A DNA stretch of 21,750 nucleotides from Syncephalastrum monosporum B8922 (GCA_000697355.1 JNEN01000713.1:1-21750), one strand, 5' to 3'; counted from the first letter of the stretch, positions 10,739-20,441 are shown. The notes: generated by a model not told the origin, from the sequence alone. Numbers and translations are program-made.

Positions 10739-11696
10739 GGCCCAAAAAATAAGAGAGAGCAGAACCAGACGCAAACCAGCTCTTGCCTTTTACGGAATCT
10801 GAATCTTTCATACGTATCACATGAGTAGCGAGTAGGCAAGAATGAGAGGCTCTTAAGGGTCAGCCTCATAATTCGTATAAATGGCTATACTCCAGTCAAC
10901 TCCCCATAATTGGAGCCCAATACCATTATTTGACATCTTATTATGGTAATATCATTTTTCAAAGGAGACGATAACCCAAGTTCAGAATCTCAGAGTGAGG
11001 AAGCCAGCGTCCAAATATGTAACGAGGAAGAAACAAAACAAGGATGAAATTTAGAGAGAAGAGATCTTCTTGTAAAGAGCTCAGCGCAGTAGAAAGTGCG
11101 ACCAAATGCCACGTGTTTACACATATACATTTTGAGGAGGAGGGTGTCCGCTCCTGGCACAACATAGTGAGCCTAAAAACCGAAAAGAGCGTGTGTTTAT
11201 TTTGTTGCCTCCGTTTACCCAGACTCCTTGCGTGTGAAGGTGTAAACCGAATTAAGGAGCAAGGTATATTTATAGCCTCATGTAACAGCTTCTCTCTGGA
11301 CCTCTTTGCTTTTAAAGTACAGGAAATGGGGTACAGGTACAAAGGTATGTGTGTTGTTAAAGAGCAAAAGTCACAAGAATAAGACTTAGCTATCGTTACC
11401 GCAGTATGTCTTTAACACATATGCAGTAGCTCTGTCATCATGAAATTGGGCCTCACAGGCGACATGACACTGTCAACAGAAGCATATTTCATGTTGGAGA
11501 CCACTCCCAGAGTGTATCCAGCAGCCTACATATTGGCTACCACCTCCTATGAATCAAGCAACCCAAATTTAAGGCAGAAGGAAGGGAGCTGTAATGTTAT
11601 TCACTCCGGACGAGGCGAGTTTAGTTAGGTGAGTTAGAGCGTATGCCCATATCTTTACAGATGTATTTCGATGTAGATGTGAAAAATTAGATGATA
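10739..11696. other. Intergenic region without a recognised gene
   Basis: The left part is the promoter and leader of the Nrp1-like gene, pyrimidine-rich on the minus strand just before its ATG. The right part is downstream of the Gln-rich protein gene. A 112-codon ORF from 11044 (+) and a 62-codon ORF at 11440 (+) are open, but their composition is not protein-like and neither resembles anything I know. I see no tRNA or repeat. Confidence 0.55.
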
Positions 11697-13293
11697 TTAG
11701 TAGTAATTGGGATATGCGTACGTGGCCGGAAGGTAAGCTTGCTGAGCCATAGGCATCATGTTATAGGAAGGTTGCGGCGTGGAGCGAGTTTGGGTGGGCA
11801 CAGGATCCATGCGGCGCATCTCGGCCCGCCGGCGCGCGTTCGTGCTCGTTTGATCGTACACATAGCCTGAAGCACCCGATACATGCGTATGTGACCCATT
11901 CCGCTGATGACGCGATTTTTGAGGCTTCTTGTGCCGGTGGTCTTGCTGTTGGACACCGTCCATTGGGCCCATCATGGAGTGTCTTGGCGGCTGTGGTGAA
12001 TAATAGGACAGTGCAGGTTGCGGTGTGGATTGTCTCTGCGGCGGCGTTAAAAGATCGCTCGACGGGCGCCTGTGCTGTTTGGCGGGTCGTAACATTACGT
12101 TGGTGCCCGCGGAATACATCGACTGCGGGTATGGCTGCATCTGCTGTTGCATCTGCATCTGCTGTTGCTGCTGTTGTTGTTGATAAAGCATGTCTATATC
12201 CATCGATCTTCTGTAAAGCTCTTGCTGCTGCGGGTGGTAATTGTAAATAGTACTGACGGGTCGGGAAGCAGGTTTCGCTCTGGGTTGCACAGGAGTGACC
12301 ACGGGTTGTGCAGAAGACATGATGCTATCCATATTGCCCGTCGAACGCCGATGGTGTGCGTTCGCGGCCGCAGCGGCGGCGTTGGCACGTGGCTGCGGAT
12401 GGAGATGACTGTACTGCGGCTTGCTGTTCGGTGTCATGGCGCGTGCGGGTATCATGGAGGAGGTGAGAGGGGGCGTTCGCGTGCCGCTGCTGCCGGCAGA
12501 CGACGAAGACGACGACGGGCTGTGGGTGGTAACTGGCTGGGTGGAACGTTTTTGCTGTGGTTTTTGCTGGTGTAACATATCCATGTCGCCGGCTGACCGT
12601 GAGCGCTGATGTAAGCTGTGGTTGGTCGCTGAACCGCGCTCAAGTTGCCGTAACGTGGACATGCGCCGTGCGTCTGTCCGTTTCTCTACGTGATGATTGG
12701 TCAGTCCTCTTTTTTTTTTTTTTTTTTTTTTGCATTCCTTTCCCCGCCCCTGGCCATTGGTCCCTGAGCATACCTATTTCGTCGCCTTGCTCATCTTCGT
12801 CTTGGCTACCGTCGTCACTGTCTTCTTCTTCTTCTTCTTCCTCATCCTCGTCATCACTCGGTGCAGGGTGCTGAACACGGCTTTTAGATCCACGATCTAC
12901 CTCGGACGTGTGAGCACCAACTTTATACATCAGAAGGTTTTCAAAGAATTTTTTTCTTCCTTTGTGTACCATACCTGCGGATGGTTTGAAGTTCCGGTCC
13001 GGTATTTTGCTGTGACGCGAATCATGGGATGACCTTTCCATTATCATACTTCGCCGCATAGGCTGTTGTTGATGATGTTGACGATGATGTGTGTGCGCAA
13101 GTGGACGGTGCGATGTTTGTGCCTGGACAGCCGGCGGTGGATTCTCCACGCGCTCACGCATGCGAGTGGGAATGTGAGCCTGGTGGAAAATCACGCTATT
13201 GGTCCAAGGTTCGGCGTCGTCAGTATCGGGAGTTTTGATCGCTTTGGCCAAAGCCAGGCGAGACAAGCTGACAGTGACATTGTCAACAGACAT
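11697..13293 (-). CDS. Unrecognised Gln/His/Ser-rich low-complexity protein
   Basis: I do not recognise this family. Two exons, 13293-12774 and 12685-11697, join through a GTATGC...TAG intron of 88 nt and give 502 residues. The start ATG follows a long pyrimidine-rich leader. The first 125 residues include a possibly conserved segment (VSLSRLALAKAIKTPDTDD, then KPSAGMVHKGRKKFFENLL). Next comes an acidic run of Asp/Glu (about 150-172), then mostly disordered sequence with poly-Ser, poly-Ala and a Gln/Met tract. A short motif recurs: RSAGDMDML, RRSTGNMDSIM and RRSMDIDMLYQQ, plus RRPSSDLL. The Arg-Arg-x-Ser contexts look like basophilic kinase sites. The C-terminus is Tyr/Pro-rich. A regulatory or scaffold protein is possible, but no function can be claimed. 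The intron contains a run of 22 A on the coding strand. The gene structure is well supported by the frame continuity. Confidence 0.72.
12710..12731. repeat. T22 homopolymer inside an intron
   Basis: A run of 22 T on the plus strand (A on the coding strand) lies in the single intron of the Gln-rich protein gene. It is a likely length-variable site and a place where assembly errors can occur. Confidence 0.9.
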
Positions 13294-14990
13294 GAGGGAA
13301 AAAAAAAGAAAGAAGAAAGTAATAATGTAAGAAGGAAGAAAAAGGAAGAAAAAGGCTTTTTAAAAGAAATATGCAGGGACGCTGACTCTTTTCCGCGCGC
13401 CGCAATGCATGTCCGTGCCACGCGAGCACCTAAAAAAACCATAGGACGATGGAGATAATTGTTGTTGTGCAGCACCATCCTATAATGTACCGTTGCACCT
13501 ATTTTAAGGTACAAATGACGCTCTGTTTATCCATTCTTTTTATCTTCATCACATATGACCAGCCTTTTATTTTGTATTTACCATTCATCGCGTTACATAT
13601 TATAACCCTCCGCCCCCCTGTTTCTGGCTCAATGAAAAAAAAAAAAAAGAGGAGTGGCACTTGCTCTCCGTTTGGCTGGGCGCATCAGAGAAGCCATCCG
13701 TGGCACCTTATTACAGTTTTTAGCTTTAAAGACAGTGGAAACCCAAAAAAAATCTCAGAAGAGCGTTCCTTTTCCTTCCATAAGAGATTCTTAAGAAAAC
13801 AAAACATAAAAAAATATGGGCCCGCGAGGCTCCGAGTCATAAACCTAATTCATGTGCTCTGCGAACGCATGTCATTTTATACGATAAATCTGGAGTCCGT
13901 CACAGCAAAAGAAACTCTCATGAAGTTTGCTGACACGGGAATGTGTTTATTTCACACAAGCGTGATAGGCGCTGTCATCGGTTTTCCCATTACACACGCA
14001 GTGCGTCTAATAGTTGGTACAACATAGACTCATCATTGAAGCCTTATTGCTATTTTAGCTTCAGAGAACCACTGAGTGATGGAAGCATCGGAGGCAAGGA
14101 TTTTTAGATACAGATTGAACAGCCACGCAAAAGCGGCGGTGCACACTGATGTGGTGATGGCAAAGGTCAGAGTGGCGTTTTATTGACGGGTGCAATAGCG
14201 CGAAATGCGTAATATTAATGCGGAGAACTCTCATAAAAGGGATTTTTTTGTTTTCGGACGACGCATATGGGTGCATGCAGTTATTTTTTCTAAAATTATG
14301 CTTCTGCCGCAACATCCCTAAATAGGCCAATGACTCAACTTACGCTTACCGTGCCGCGTACTATGAACCAGGATTTAAGACATTCAGACACAACACCCGG
14401 CATAACTATGATGGACCGGTGGATAATTTTATCACTTTATCCCAGCGATCAAGATCTCACCCATAATTAAGAGGCAATAGGGTCTTTGGCCAAGGATATG
14501 ATCATATAAGTCAACAGGACGTCTCATCGCCAAGTAAGCGGGTAATATTATGATTCACATTTGCTGCATAATATCGCCATATATGCTCACGTGTCCATTT
14601 ATGCAGCAGCCAATATTTGATTTTGTACAGGTGGGTAAATCATGACACATGAGTAATTATACTATACTCCATCTATCAGTATTTCTACTATGCATGGATA
14701 GCTGTTCATTGCGAAGTATGGTTACATATGAAACCTATGTGCTGTATGTGATGATCGCACTCATGACGGTCTTCAAACGTGTTTCTGAGTGTGTCTGGAT
14801 GGAGACGTCTAGGCACGGGATATGAGAAGCTGCAAGCTGCATGACAGTGTCTGTAAGCAGCTGAGGATGCCTATCTGGCGTACATGTGGTTGTTACCCAT
14901 CGTACTTCATGACTGGTTTTGTGCTGCGTTCGGTCGTAACCACCATGGATACCGGCATGTAGAAGATTCTTTGATTATACTTTCCATGGG

Positions 14991-14998
14991 TATATAAG
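14991..14998 (+). promoter_or_regulatory. TATA-like box without an obvious gene
   Basis: TATATAAG is a good TATA match and is followed 12 bases later by a 10-bp palindrome. No convincing coding sequence lies downstream on this strand before the 3' end of the kelch-BTB gene. It could drive a noncoding or antisense transcript, or be chance in AT-rich DNA. Confidence 0.25.
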
Positions 14999-15009
14999 AG
15001 AGACCACTT

Positions 15010-15019
15010 GTGTCGACAC
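15010..15019. repeat. 10-bp perfect palindrome GTGTCGACAC
   Basis: GTGTCGACAC equals its own reverse complement and sits just past a TATATAAG box. It could be a binding site for a dimeric factor; nothing else supports that. Confidence 0.3.
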
Positions 15020-15465
15020 GCATGACAAATAGGAGAAGTCTGTGCGTCAGCGTTTTTCCTTTTTCAGAGGCGCGACAGGGACAAACATTAATGCCGAAAT
15101 AAAATGCGGTGTATGGGCTGCTGGATTCTCAATCATACTCCATAATAGCAGAGGGAATACATACGTAACTTTTTTTGCTGGTTTTTTTTTTTCGGGTAAT
15201 GAAGTTCTGCAGCCGCAATTAAGTACCCAGCCACAAAATGCGTATGGAGTATCGAGTAAAAGAGGTAGGCTAACAAGATGTAATGAAAACAAAAGAAAAA
15301 GAAAGAGTGAATGTTGTTGGAATGTACATGGTGTGCGTCTACAAAGAGAAGGAAGCGGGAGGGAAAGGAAGAGGGGAAGTACAAATGAAAAGAGTAGCTT
15401 TTTTTGTCGAAAATCGCGCGAAGAAATAAGGGAGAGGGGAGACAGCGGGGGCGCTGCATGCGTCA

Positions 15466-17244
15466 TTAAGCTTCCATAGGACTATCTGGCCGCTGCATGT
15501 CGTCGTCCTCATCCTCATCCTCTTCCGAGTCGTCATACATTGGACCCTGATGGTCGCTGGTGCCATTGCAATAGACAAGGGTGGCGTTGTTCGGTAGCTC
15601 GTCCCAGAGTTCATTCAGGCATTCACGGGGTAGGGTCCGAAACGCGTCGGTGCGAGCAACCGCTCCAAAGTGTTCAAAAATGAAATGTAGCGCTGTTTGC
15701 TGCAGGCCTCGCTGGCCAGCGAGACCGGCACAATGATAGATCTTGCTCACCGAATGAACGTCCATTTCAGAATGAAGACGGCGGACGCAAAGTGCCAGCA
15801 GACGCGGCAGGAGATACATGTTGGCCATGACGAGCAGATCCGCCGTCAGGCTAAGCGAGACGGAGTCATCGAGGATGTCGGTATAGAGGAAGCGCACAAA
15901 GGCTTCAAGCACAGGAAAGGGTTCGGGGAGGGTGAGTGTGTCCGAGAGCGACTCGGCCATGCCGGAAGCGAGGAGATGAGCAAAATGGGGCCAACGTGCG
16001 AGGAGGACGAGGCGATGGGCGCGTAGTTGGCCAGCGCCTGGATCGGTGCGCGACGCAATAGTAAAATCAGCGCTCTGGGATTGCTGAATCAGCAGACCGA
16101 CGAGGTCGGTACCGAGCTGTGGGGGAGGGACGGGGACAATGCCGTATTCCTTCAGGTCAACGTGGAGGACCATGGCGTAGTGGTCTGCGGGCTCTTGGGA
16201 GGTGGCACCGCATAGGAAAAACTTTGTGTCATGCTCTGCCATGGCAAAGCACTGCCAGATACAACCGTCATAGGTAGCGCCGATATCGCGGTACTGCCAT
16301 TGCATAGAGGGCAAATCGAGGGTCCATATCCCGGTGGTGGCCGTCATATTGCCTGGGACATCGTCTTCGTCTGCGGACGTAACGGCAACAACGAGTTGGT
16401 CGCCACAAATTTGCGCAAACCGCTGGCCGGTCAGGGCTGGAGCAGAAGGCGAGTCAATCTCGAGCTGGGTGATGCTGTGACGGTCGGTATCGATGAAGGC
16501 GAGATGGTTGGACCGCCGCATGTCCTCTTCAAATCCGCCGAACAGGTAGAGACGTTTATTATACATGAAGCTGATGTGTTGTGTGCGTTGCACGAAGGGT
16601 ACAGGAGGTAGCCACTCCCACGTGTTGAGGTCCAAGATAAGGAGCGTATCTGCAAACGTGCCCTCCTCCGGCGCTGAACGACCACCAGCAATATACAGTC
16701 GGTCGTTGTGGACCGTGGCTGAATGGCGTACACGGCCGCCTTGGGGATGGACGCCCCATGTTTCAGGGTGATACCACGTCAGGGTCTGTAAATCCAAGAC
16801 GACGACGTCCTCGAGGATATTATTATCGTCTTCGCCGGAGCCGCCATAGATGACGAGCTTGTTCTTATCCCACAAGGTGGCAGTATGGTCTGTGCGTTTG
16901 ACGGGAGGATGGCCCTTGGTGTAGAGGACGCGGGTCCACTTGTATTCCTGGATGGGGTAATCCGCTATTCCGTTGTTAGGGTGTTTGAAGTTGTCGCACG
17001 GCTGGAGTTTGTAGAGCGTGTTGAAGACTTCGTCTGTGTACTGATCAAAACCGCCAAAGACATAGATAGAGTCGCCCACGACGGTCAGAGAAGCGCCGAC
17101 TAGCGACCCGAGAGCCTCTCCCGTGGTCTTTTCTGGACGGGCAAAGGGTTTGACAGGTATGGCAAGCTTCGTTGAGGACGACGGAGTGAGCTCGCGAGTC
17201 GGACTGTGCCCTGACTGCGGCGTGCCTGGTGCTGAGCTACTCAT
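15466..17244 (-). CDS. Kelch-repeat protein with C-terminal BTB domain
   Basis: Single-exon gene of 592 residues. Kelch blades carry the di-Gly signatures YVFGGF (61-66), VIYGGSGE (131-138), YIAGGR (184-189) and YLFGGF (233-238), with conserved Trp and Tyr between them, forming a propeller over about residues 45-370. A BTB domain starts near 390 (ADFTIASRTD, then LRAHRLVLLARWPHFAHLL, then FPVLEAFVRFLYTDIL). A BACK-like helical region follows (about 485-555), and an acidic tail ends the protein. BTB proteins commonly act as Cullin-3 substrate adaptors. The kelch-then-BTB order is that of LZTR1/RngB-type proteins, the reverse of animal KLHL proteins. The start at 17244 is the first ATG in the frame and follows an A-rich leader; the frame stays open a little upstream but only with TTG. 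The substrate is unknown. The gene is divergent from tropomyosin. Confidence 0.88.
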   Translation of the reverse strand: MSSSAPGTPQSGHSPTRELTPSSSTKLAIPVKPFARPEKTTGEALGSLVGASLTVVGDSIYVFGGFDQYTDEVFNTLYKLQPCDNFKHPNNGIADYPIQEYKWTRVLYTKGHPPVKRTDHTATLWDKNKLVIYGGSGEDDNNILEDVVVLDLQTLTWYHPETWGVHPQGGRVRHSATVHNDRLYIAGGRSAPEEGTFADTLLILDLNTWEWLPPVPFVQRTQHISFMYNKRLYLFGGFEEDMRRSNHLAFIDTDRHSITQLEIDSPSAPALTGQRFAQICGDQLVVAVTSADEDDVPGNMTATTGIWTLDLPSMQWQYRDIGATYDGCIWQCFAMAEHDTKFFLCGATSQEPADHYAMVLHVDLKEYGIVPVPPPQLGTDLVGLLIQQSQSADFTIASRTDPGAGQLRAHRLVLLARWPHFAHLLASGMAESLSDTLTLPEPFPVLEAFVRFLYTDILDDSVSLSLTADLLVMANMYLLPRLLALCVRRLHSEMDVHSVSKIYHCAGLAGQRGLQQTALHFIFEHFGAVARTDAFRTLPRECLNELWDELPNNATLVYCNGTSDHQGPMYDDSEEDEDEDDDMQRPDSPMEA

Positions 17245-18272
17245 AAATACCAACTTTCTTTTTTTTTCTCTCTTTTTTGCAAATATGAAGAAGAGAGGCC
17301 CGTTCAAGTGTACACTAGAATGCTCGGGAGTGCCTAAACAAGTCAGGCAGGGACGTAGCAGTGGTGTGAATGCAAAGGCTGGTAATGAACTGTTGTCGAC
17401 TTGCGTGCGTGTCTGTGTGTGTCCTCGGAAATACTGCCACTCTGGTGCTGCTGCATAGTATTTTTATGAATGTCAGCAATGCTGTCCAATGATCTTATAC
17501 ACACACTTTTAGCACTGTAATGGGGATTACATACACAAATCCTAAGAATGGGTGGCAGGAAGAAAGTGAACAAATCAGCAAATGCAGACAGAATCGTTAT
17601 TGTTGCCTGGTCTGCAGAGACCACAACCCAACCGTGCGGAGGGTCGGACCATGAAAGTTGCACCACTGAAAGGCATTGCTACCCTTTGAATTTTTTTTTC
17701 TGGAAGAGAATTCTTCCTCTATGCTGTGCCTTGGTTGATTTCTTCTGATTTTTGGTAATTGGATTCCTATCCGCTCCAGCATATTTCCTTCCTGTCCTAG
17801 TTATCACCCTTGATATCGTTAAATCTTTACGTACGGGTTTTTTATTAAATGACATACTCCCGCGAGTGAGGCATGAGGCTGTAATTCTGTTGGCTGAATA
17901 GAATGCGTCTATCCAAATTCGGACATGCAAGCAAGGAAAAAAAAAGCTACAAATAATGCTAACAAAAGAACAGCCATGATAGATGGTCAAAATGAATGGC
18001 TTTTTGTTGTCAATGAATCAAACAAACACCAGCTCCCTGAGCAACGCCTGTGAATGAAATATGAATGAATCAGTCTTTTCCAGATGCCACAAAGCACCCA
18101 GATCACGTTTTCCTTTGTACATTTTCCTTCTCTCACCTCGTGGGTTGAACTGTCAAAACCACGTGCAGCTGTATTCTGATTGGATAAAAAAGCAGTGTCC
18201 CTTTTGTTTCGGCCGCAGCATCTTGTTCTTTTCTCTTCTCTCTATTTCCTCGCTCTCTTCACACCTTACATT
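17245..18272. other. Divergent intergenic region between the kelch-BTB and tropomyosin genes
   Basis: Both flanking genes are transcribed outward, so this 1 kb should hold two promoters. The left end is A-rich leader (read on the minus strand) of the kelch-BTB gene. The right end is the CT-rich leader of tropomyosin. The ORFs of 60-110 codons in between lack protein-like composition, and I see no RNA gene. Confidence 0.6.
18160..18183 (+). promoter_or_regulatory. E-box and inverted CCAAT box upstream of tropomyosin
   Basis: CACGTG (18160-18165) and ATTGG (18179-18183, CCAAT on the other strand) lie 90-115 bases before the tropomyosin ATG. An A-rich GATAAAAAA stretch and a CT-rich leader follow. 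The spacing suits a fungal promoter (CACGTG is the bHLH site, CCAAT the Hap complex site). Binding is inferred only. Confidence 0.4.
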
Positions 18273-18872
18273 ATGGATAAGCTTCGCGAGGTAGGTCACA
18301 ACCCACCTGCCCAGTACCTTTATTTAATCTCATGAATTCAAACAACAGAAAATTGCCAGCATTCGGGCCGAGGCAGACGCTGCGAATGCACGGGCCGAGG
18401 AAATGGAAGCCAAGGTCAAGGCGCTGGAACAAGAGCAATTGCAGCGCGAACACGAGATTATCTCTTTGACGAACCAGAACAAGCACCTTACTGAGGATCT
18501 TGAGACCGCACAGGAGAAGATCACACAGCTCAAGAACCTCGAGGATGAGGATGACGATCTCAAGAAGGAGAATGACGCGGCGCAACGCAAGATCACGCTC
18601 CTTGAGCAAGAACTCGAGACCTCGGATCGTTCCTTGCGCGAAACGACTCAAAAGTACGTGACAACTTTAATAGATAAATGGCATAAAAGCTCATGGGTTA
18701 TATCACCAGTTTCCGAGAAGCGGATGTCAAGGCAGAGCACTTTGAGCGCAAGGTACAGCAATTGGAGAACCTGCTGTTGGAACAGGAAAAGAAGAACGAG
18801 GAGCTCAAGCAGAAGAACGTTGAGCTGCAAGCGCAATTGGATGAGTTCAATGCCCAGTTGGACGATATCTAA
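18273..18872 (+). CDS. TPM: Tropomyosin
   Basis: Coiled-coil actin-filament binding protein that stabilises the actin cables and rings built by formins. Exons 18273-18290, 18349-18653 and 18710-18872 join at GT-AG sites with compatible phases and give 161 residues. That is the length of fission-yeast Cdc8 and budding-yeast Tpm2, which fits four actin subunits. The protein is one continuous heptad repeat from the first residues (MDKLREKIASIRAEADAAN) to the end (DEFNAQLDDI). The conserved segment ETTQNFREADVKAEHFERKV spans the second splice junction, which supports that junction strongly. The first coding exon has only six codons. The gene is convergent with eL43; an AATAAG poly(A)-like signal lies about 60 bases past the stop. 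Confidence 0.96.
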
Positions 18873-19232
18873 TGATCACAAAGTATTAAACCATTGGCAT
18901 CATTCTCATTACAATACCCCTCCCCTTGGAAGAAATAAGATGCCCACCCGTAACTATCTCCCACATTATTCATTTTACATACACATAAAAACCACATTCT
19001 TTCTTTCTCATTCGCGCGCGCTCTCTCTCTTCACATATAACCTTCAGCCCCTGAGCTGTGTGACAATTGAGCTTGTTTGCCCACAAGCTCACATATACAC
19101 GCACATACACACATACACCTCACATACTCATGCCACATCCATGGCCTCGTACACTCATACAAACATGGGAGTCAATAGGGACGACGTGTATTTTACAGTG
19201 TATGCACAAGAAATGTATTTGGCAAGAAACAC
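18873..19232. other. Convergent 3' region of tropomyosin and eL43
   Basis: This 360-base stretch holds the 3' untranslated regions of both genes. It contains a short pyrimidine run (CGCGCGCTCTCTCTCT, about 19013-19030) and a CA-rich tract (CACATA/CACACA units, about 19088-19135). No coding sequence is supported. Confidence 0.6.
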
Positions 19233-19777
19233 TTAGATCTCGGCAATCTCGCGGAGACGGCGGATGGTGGAGCGGACAGTGGCGGCGGCAGTCGTGCTAA
19301 GTGAATCAATAGAATGAGCATGACGAAGCTTCTTTTTCTTTCAGGTAAGACTTACGAGACAGTGTAAGCACCACCGGCCAAGGTCTTCTTGCAGCCCTTG
19401 CACTTCCAGATACCGACAGCGGTACGCTTGACAGCGTCCTATGTTCAATGAAGAGGTTTCGAGGTGAGTGATATTGTTGTTGTGGGGGTGTCAAGTAGAG
19501 TGTGTATGTGTATGTATGTGTGTGTGAGTGTGCGTACCTTGCCGCAGAAGGTGCAAGTGTAAGTGGCGTGCTGAGTGATTTCCATCTTCTTGACCATCTT
19601 TCTCAGGGAAGCACCATAACGGGTACCGTACTTGCCGGTGATGCCGACTTTCTTTGTGCGCTTGGCCTATATAATTTTGTATTTTTCGAAAGGTGATGGA
19701 TGGATGCAAAGGTGAGCAAACGATGGACGGATGGATGGATGGATGTAATGTTGTCATTCTGGATGGATGCGTACCAT
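19233..19777 (-). CDS. RPL43: 60S ribosomal protein eL43 (L37a family)
   Basis: Zinc-ribbon protein of the large ribosomal subunit. Exons 19777-19775, 19666-19538, 19438-19356 and 19296-19233 give exactly 92 residues, the usual length. The protein begins [19 protein letters not shown] and carries the zinc ligands C39-x2-C42-x14-C57-x2-C60 (CTFC and CKGC), then GGAYTVS and an Arg-rich C-terminal helix. All introns have GT-AG ends (donors GTACGC, GTACGC, GTAAGT). The start codon stands alone in exon 1, so intron 1 follows the ATG directly, a common layout in fungal ribosomal protein genes. Introns 1 and 2 each contain a microsatellite. A decayed tyrosine-recombinase fragment begins about 220 bases upstream, so the promoter is confined to that short gap. 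Confidence 0.97.
19499..19532. repeat. TG-rich microsatellite in eL43 intron 2
   Basis: Alternating TG with TATG interruptions fills the donor side of the second eL43 intron, ending at the splice donor itself (minus-strand GTACGC at 19537-19532). Length changes here could affect splice-site spacing. Confidence 0.7.
19722..19745. repeat. GGAT tetranucleotide repeat in eL43 intron 1
   Basis: Consecutive GGAT units, one of them altered to GGAC, lie within the first intron. Scattered further GGAT copies occur at 19697-19704 and 19761-19768. Confidence 0.75.
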
Positions 19778-20001
19778 TTCGATGTGGATTCAAGCAAAAG
19801 GGAAGGATTTCATGGTTGGGCGGCCAGCGAGCTTTGATAACCAAATCTGGACGCAAAACTGTCACAACTCAGCAGCACGTCTAAAGCAGGAATTGTGCAG
19901 TCGTTCCGCGATCCAGTGCGCCTAAAAGAATTTAGAACGTCCCACCAAAAAATTTGGAGTTTCGTGATTTTAGAATGGAGTGTCGCTGGATTTGAGCTCA
20001 A

Positions 20002-20395
20002 GTGTCTCTGAACCGCAAGGCCACTGGCTTCTCTTCCGCTTCCTGTCCCCATCCTGTTGTCGCCGGCCGTCGCATCACGCCCTTGTTCCGCATGGTCATA
20101 GACCACGACCGCCCCGTCATCGCCGACACCATTCGGGTGTATATTTGTGACGTTATGCGCCACATTGGCCGCGATCCCCCCCTCTCTCGCCATCCCCAAG
20201 GCTCGTGCTCTTGGCGCCACTTTGGCCGCTCAGGCTGGTATCCCCATCGCCGAAATCGTCGCCCCCGGCGCATGGTCGTCTCAAGAGATGTTTGACCATT
20301 TTTACCGCATTTCGTCTGCGACGCACACCGACTTCACCAGTTCCACTCTGGATGACCCAATAAGTAAGCAGACCTCGAAGTGTAATATCATGTGA
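20002..20395 (+). pseudogene. Truncated, frameshifted tyrosine recombinase fragment
   Basis: The first frame reads CPHPVV...ITPLFRMVIDHDRPVIADT followed by a helix up to HIGRDP, a pattern typical of the C-terminal half of phage-integrase type recombinases. It then breaks at a C7 run (20176-20182). The next frame continues with KARALGATLAAQAGIP, where Arg is the likely second catalytic Arg, then GAWSSQEMFDHFYRIS, where Trp stands at the His/Trp position and the Tyr in HFYR is the presumed nucleophile. It ends at the TGA at 20395. One base too many in the C run accounts for the break. A stop codon just before 20002 and the loss of the N-terminal half show truncation. The style resembles DIRS/Crypton-like or related fungal recombinases, especially repeats of Mucorales; the exact class is not determined. 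It lies divergent from eL43. Confidence 0.72.
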
Positions 20396-20441
20396 CGTAT
20401 TAGCGTAGCGCTGGACTCACTTATTACACGAGAGGTCTGCT
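20367..20441. repeat. 20-bp inverted repeat at the recombinase 3' end
   Basis: The left arm 20367-20387 (AGCAGACCTC...GTGTAATA) is nearly the reverse complement of the right arm 20422-20441. Eighteen bases match, with a small mismatch/indel in the middle and a 34-base spacer. The left arm is still inside the recombinase reading frame; the right arm is 58 bases before the next open frame. It could be a 3' end hairpin, an element end, or paired recombinase half-sites. Confidence 0.7.

Larger units (their letters stand above)
13294..15465. other. Long intergenic region with one unexplained ORF
   Basis: The first 150 bases are the pyrimidine-rich leader (minus strand) of the Gln-rich protein gene. 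An ATG-started ORF of 192 codons runs from 13449 to 14027 (+). It crosses an A13 run, contains no recognisable domain and is poor in the codons favoured by neighbouring genes, so I do not call it a gene. From 14030 to 15000 the sequence is AT-rich with frequent stops in all frames. Positions 15020-15465 are the 3' flank of the kelch-BTB gene; the 145-codon plus-strand frame opposite it starts with GTG and is Arg/Lys-rich low complexity. Confidence 0.55.

Noticed and set aside
11044..11382. 112-codon plus-strand ORF
   Set aside because: An equally long frame is open on the other strand over the same bases; composition is Lys/Cys-rich with no conserved pattern.
12147..12575. 142-codon plus-strand ORF rich in Leu and Arg
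   Set aside because: It is the antisense reading of the CAG/CAA-rich Gln tract and Ser/Ala tracts of the Gln-rich gene.
15042..15479. 145-codon plus-strand ORF opposite the 3' end of the kelch-BTB gene
   Set aside because: It begins with GTG, is Arg/Lys-rich low complexity, and arises from the pyrimidine-rich 3' flank of the opposite gene.
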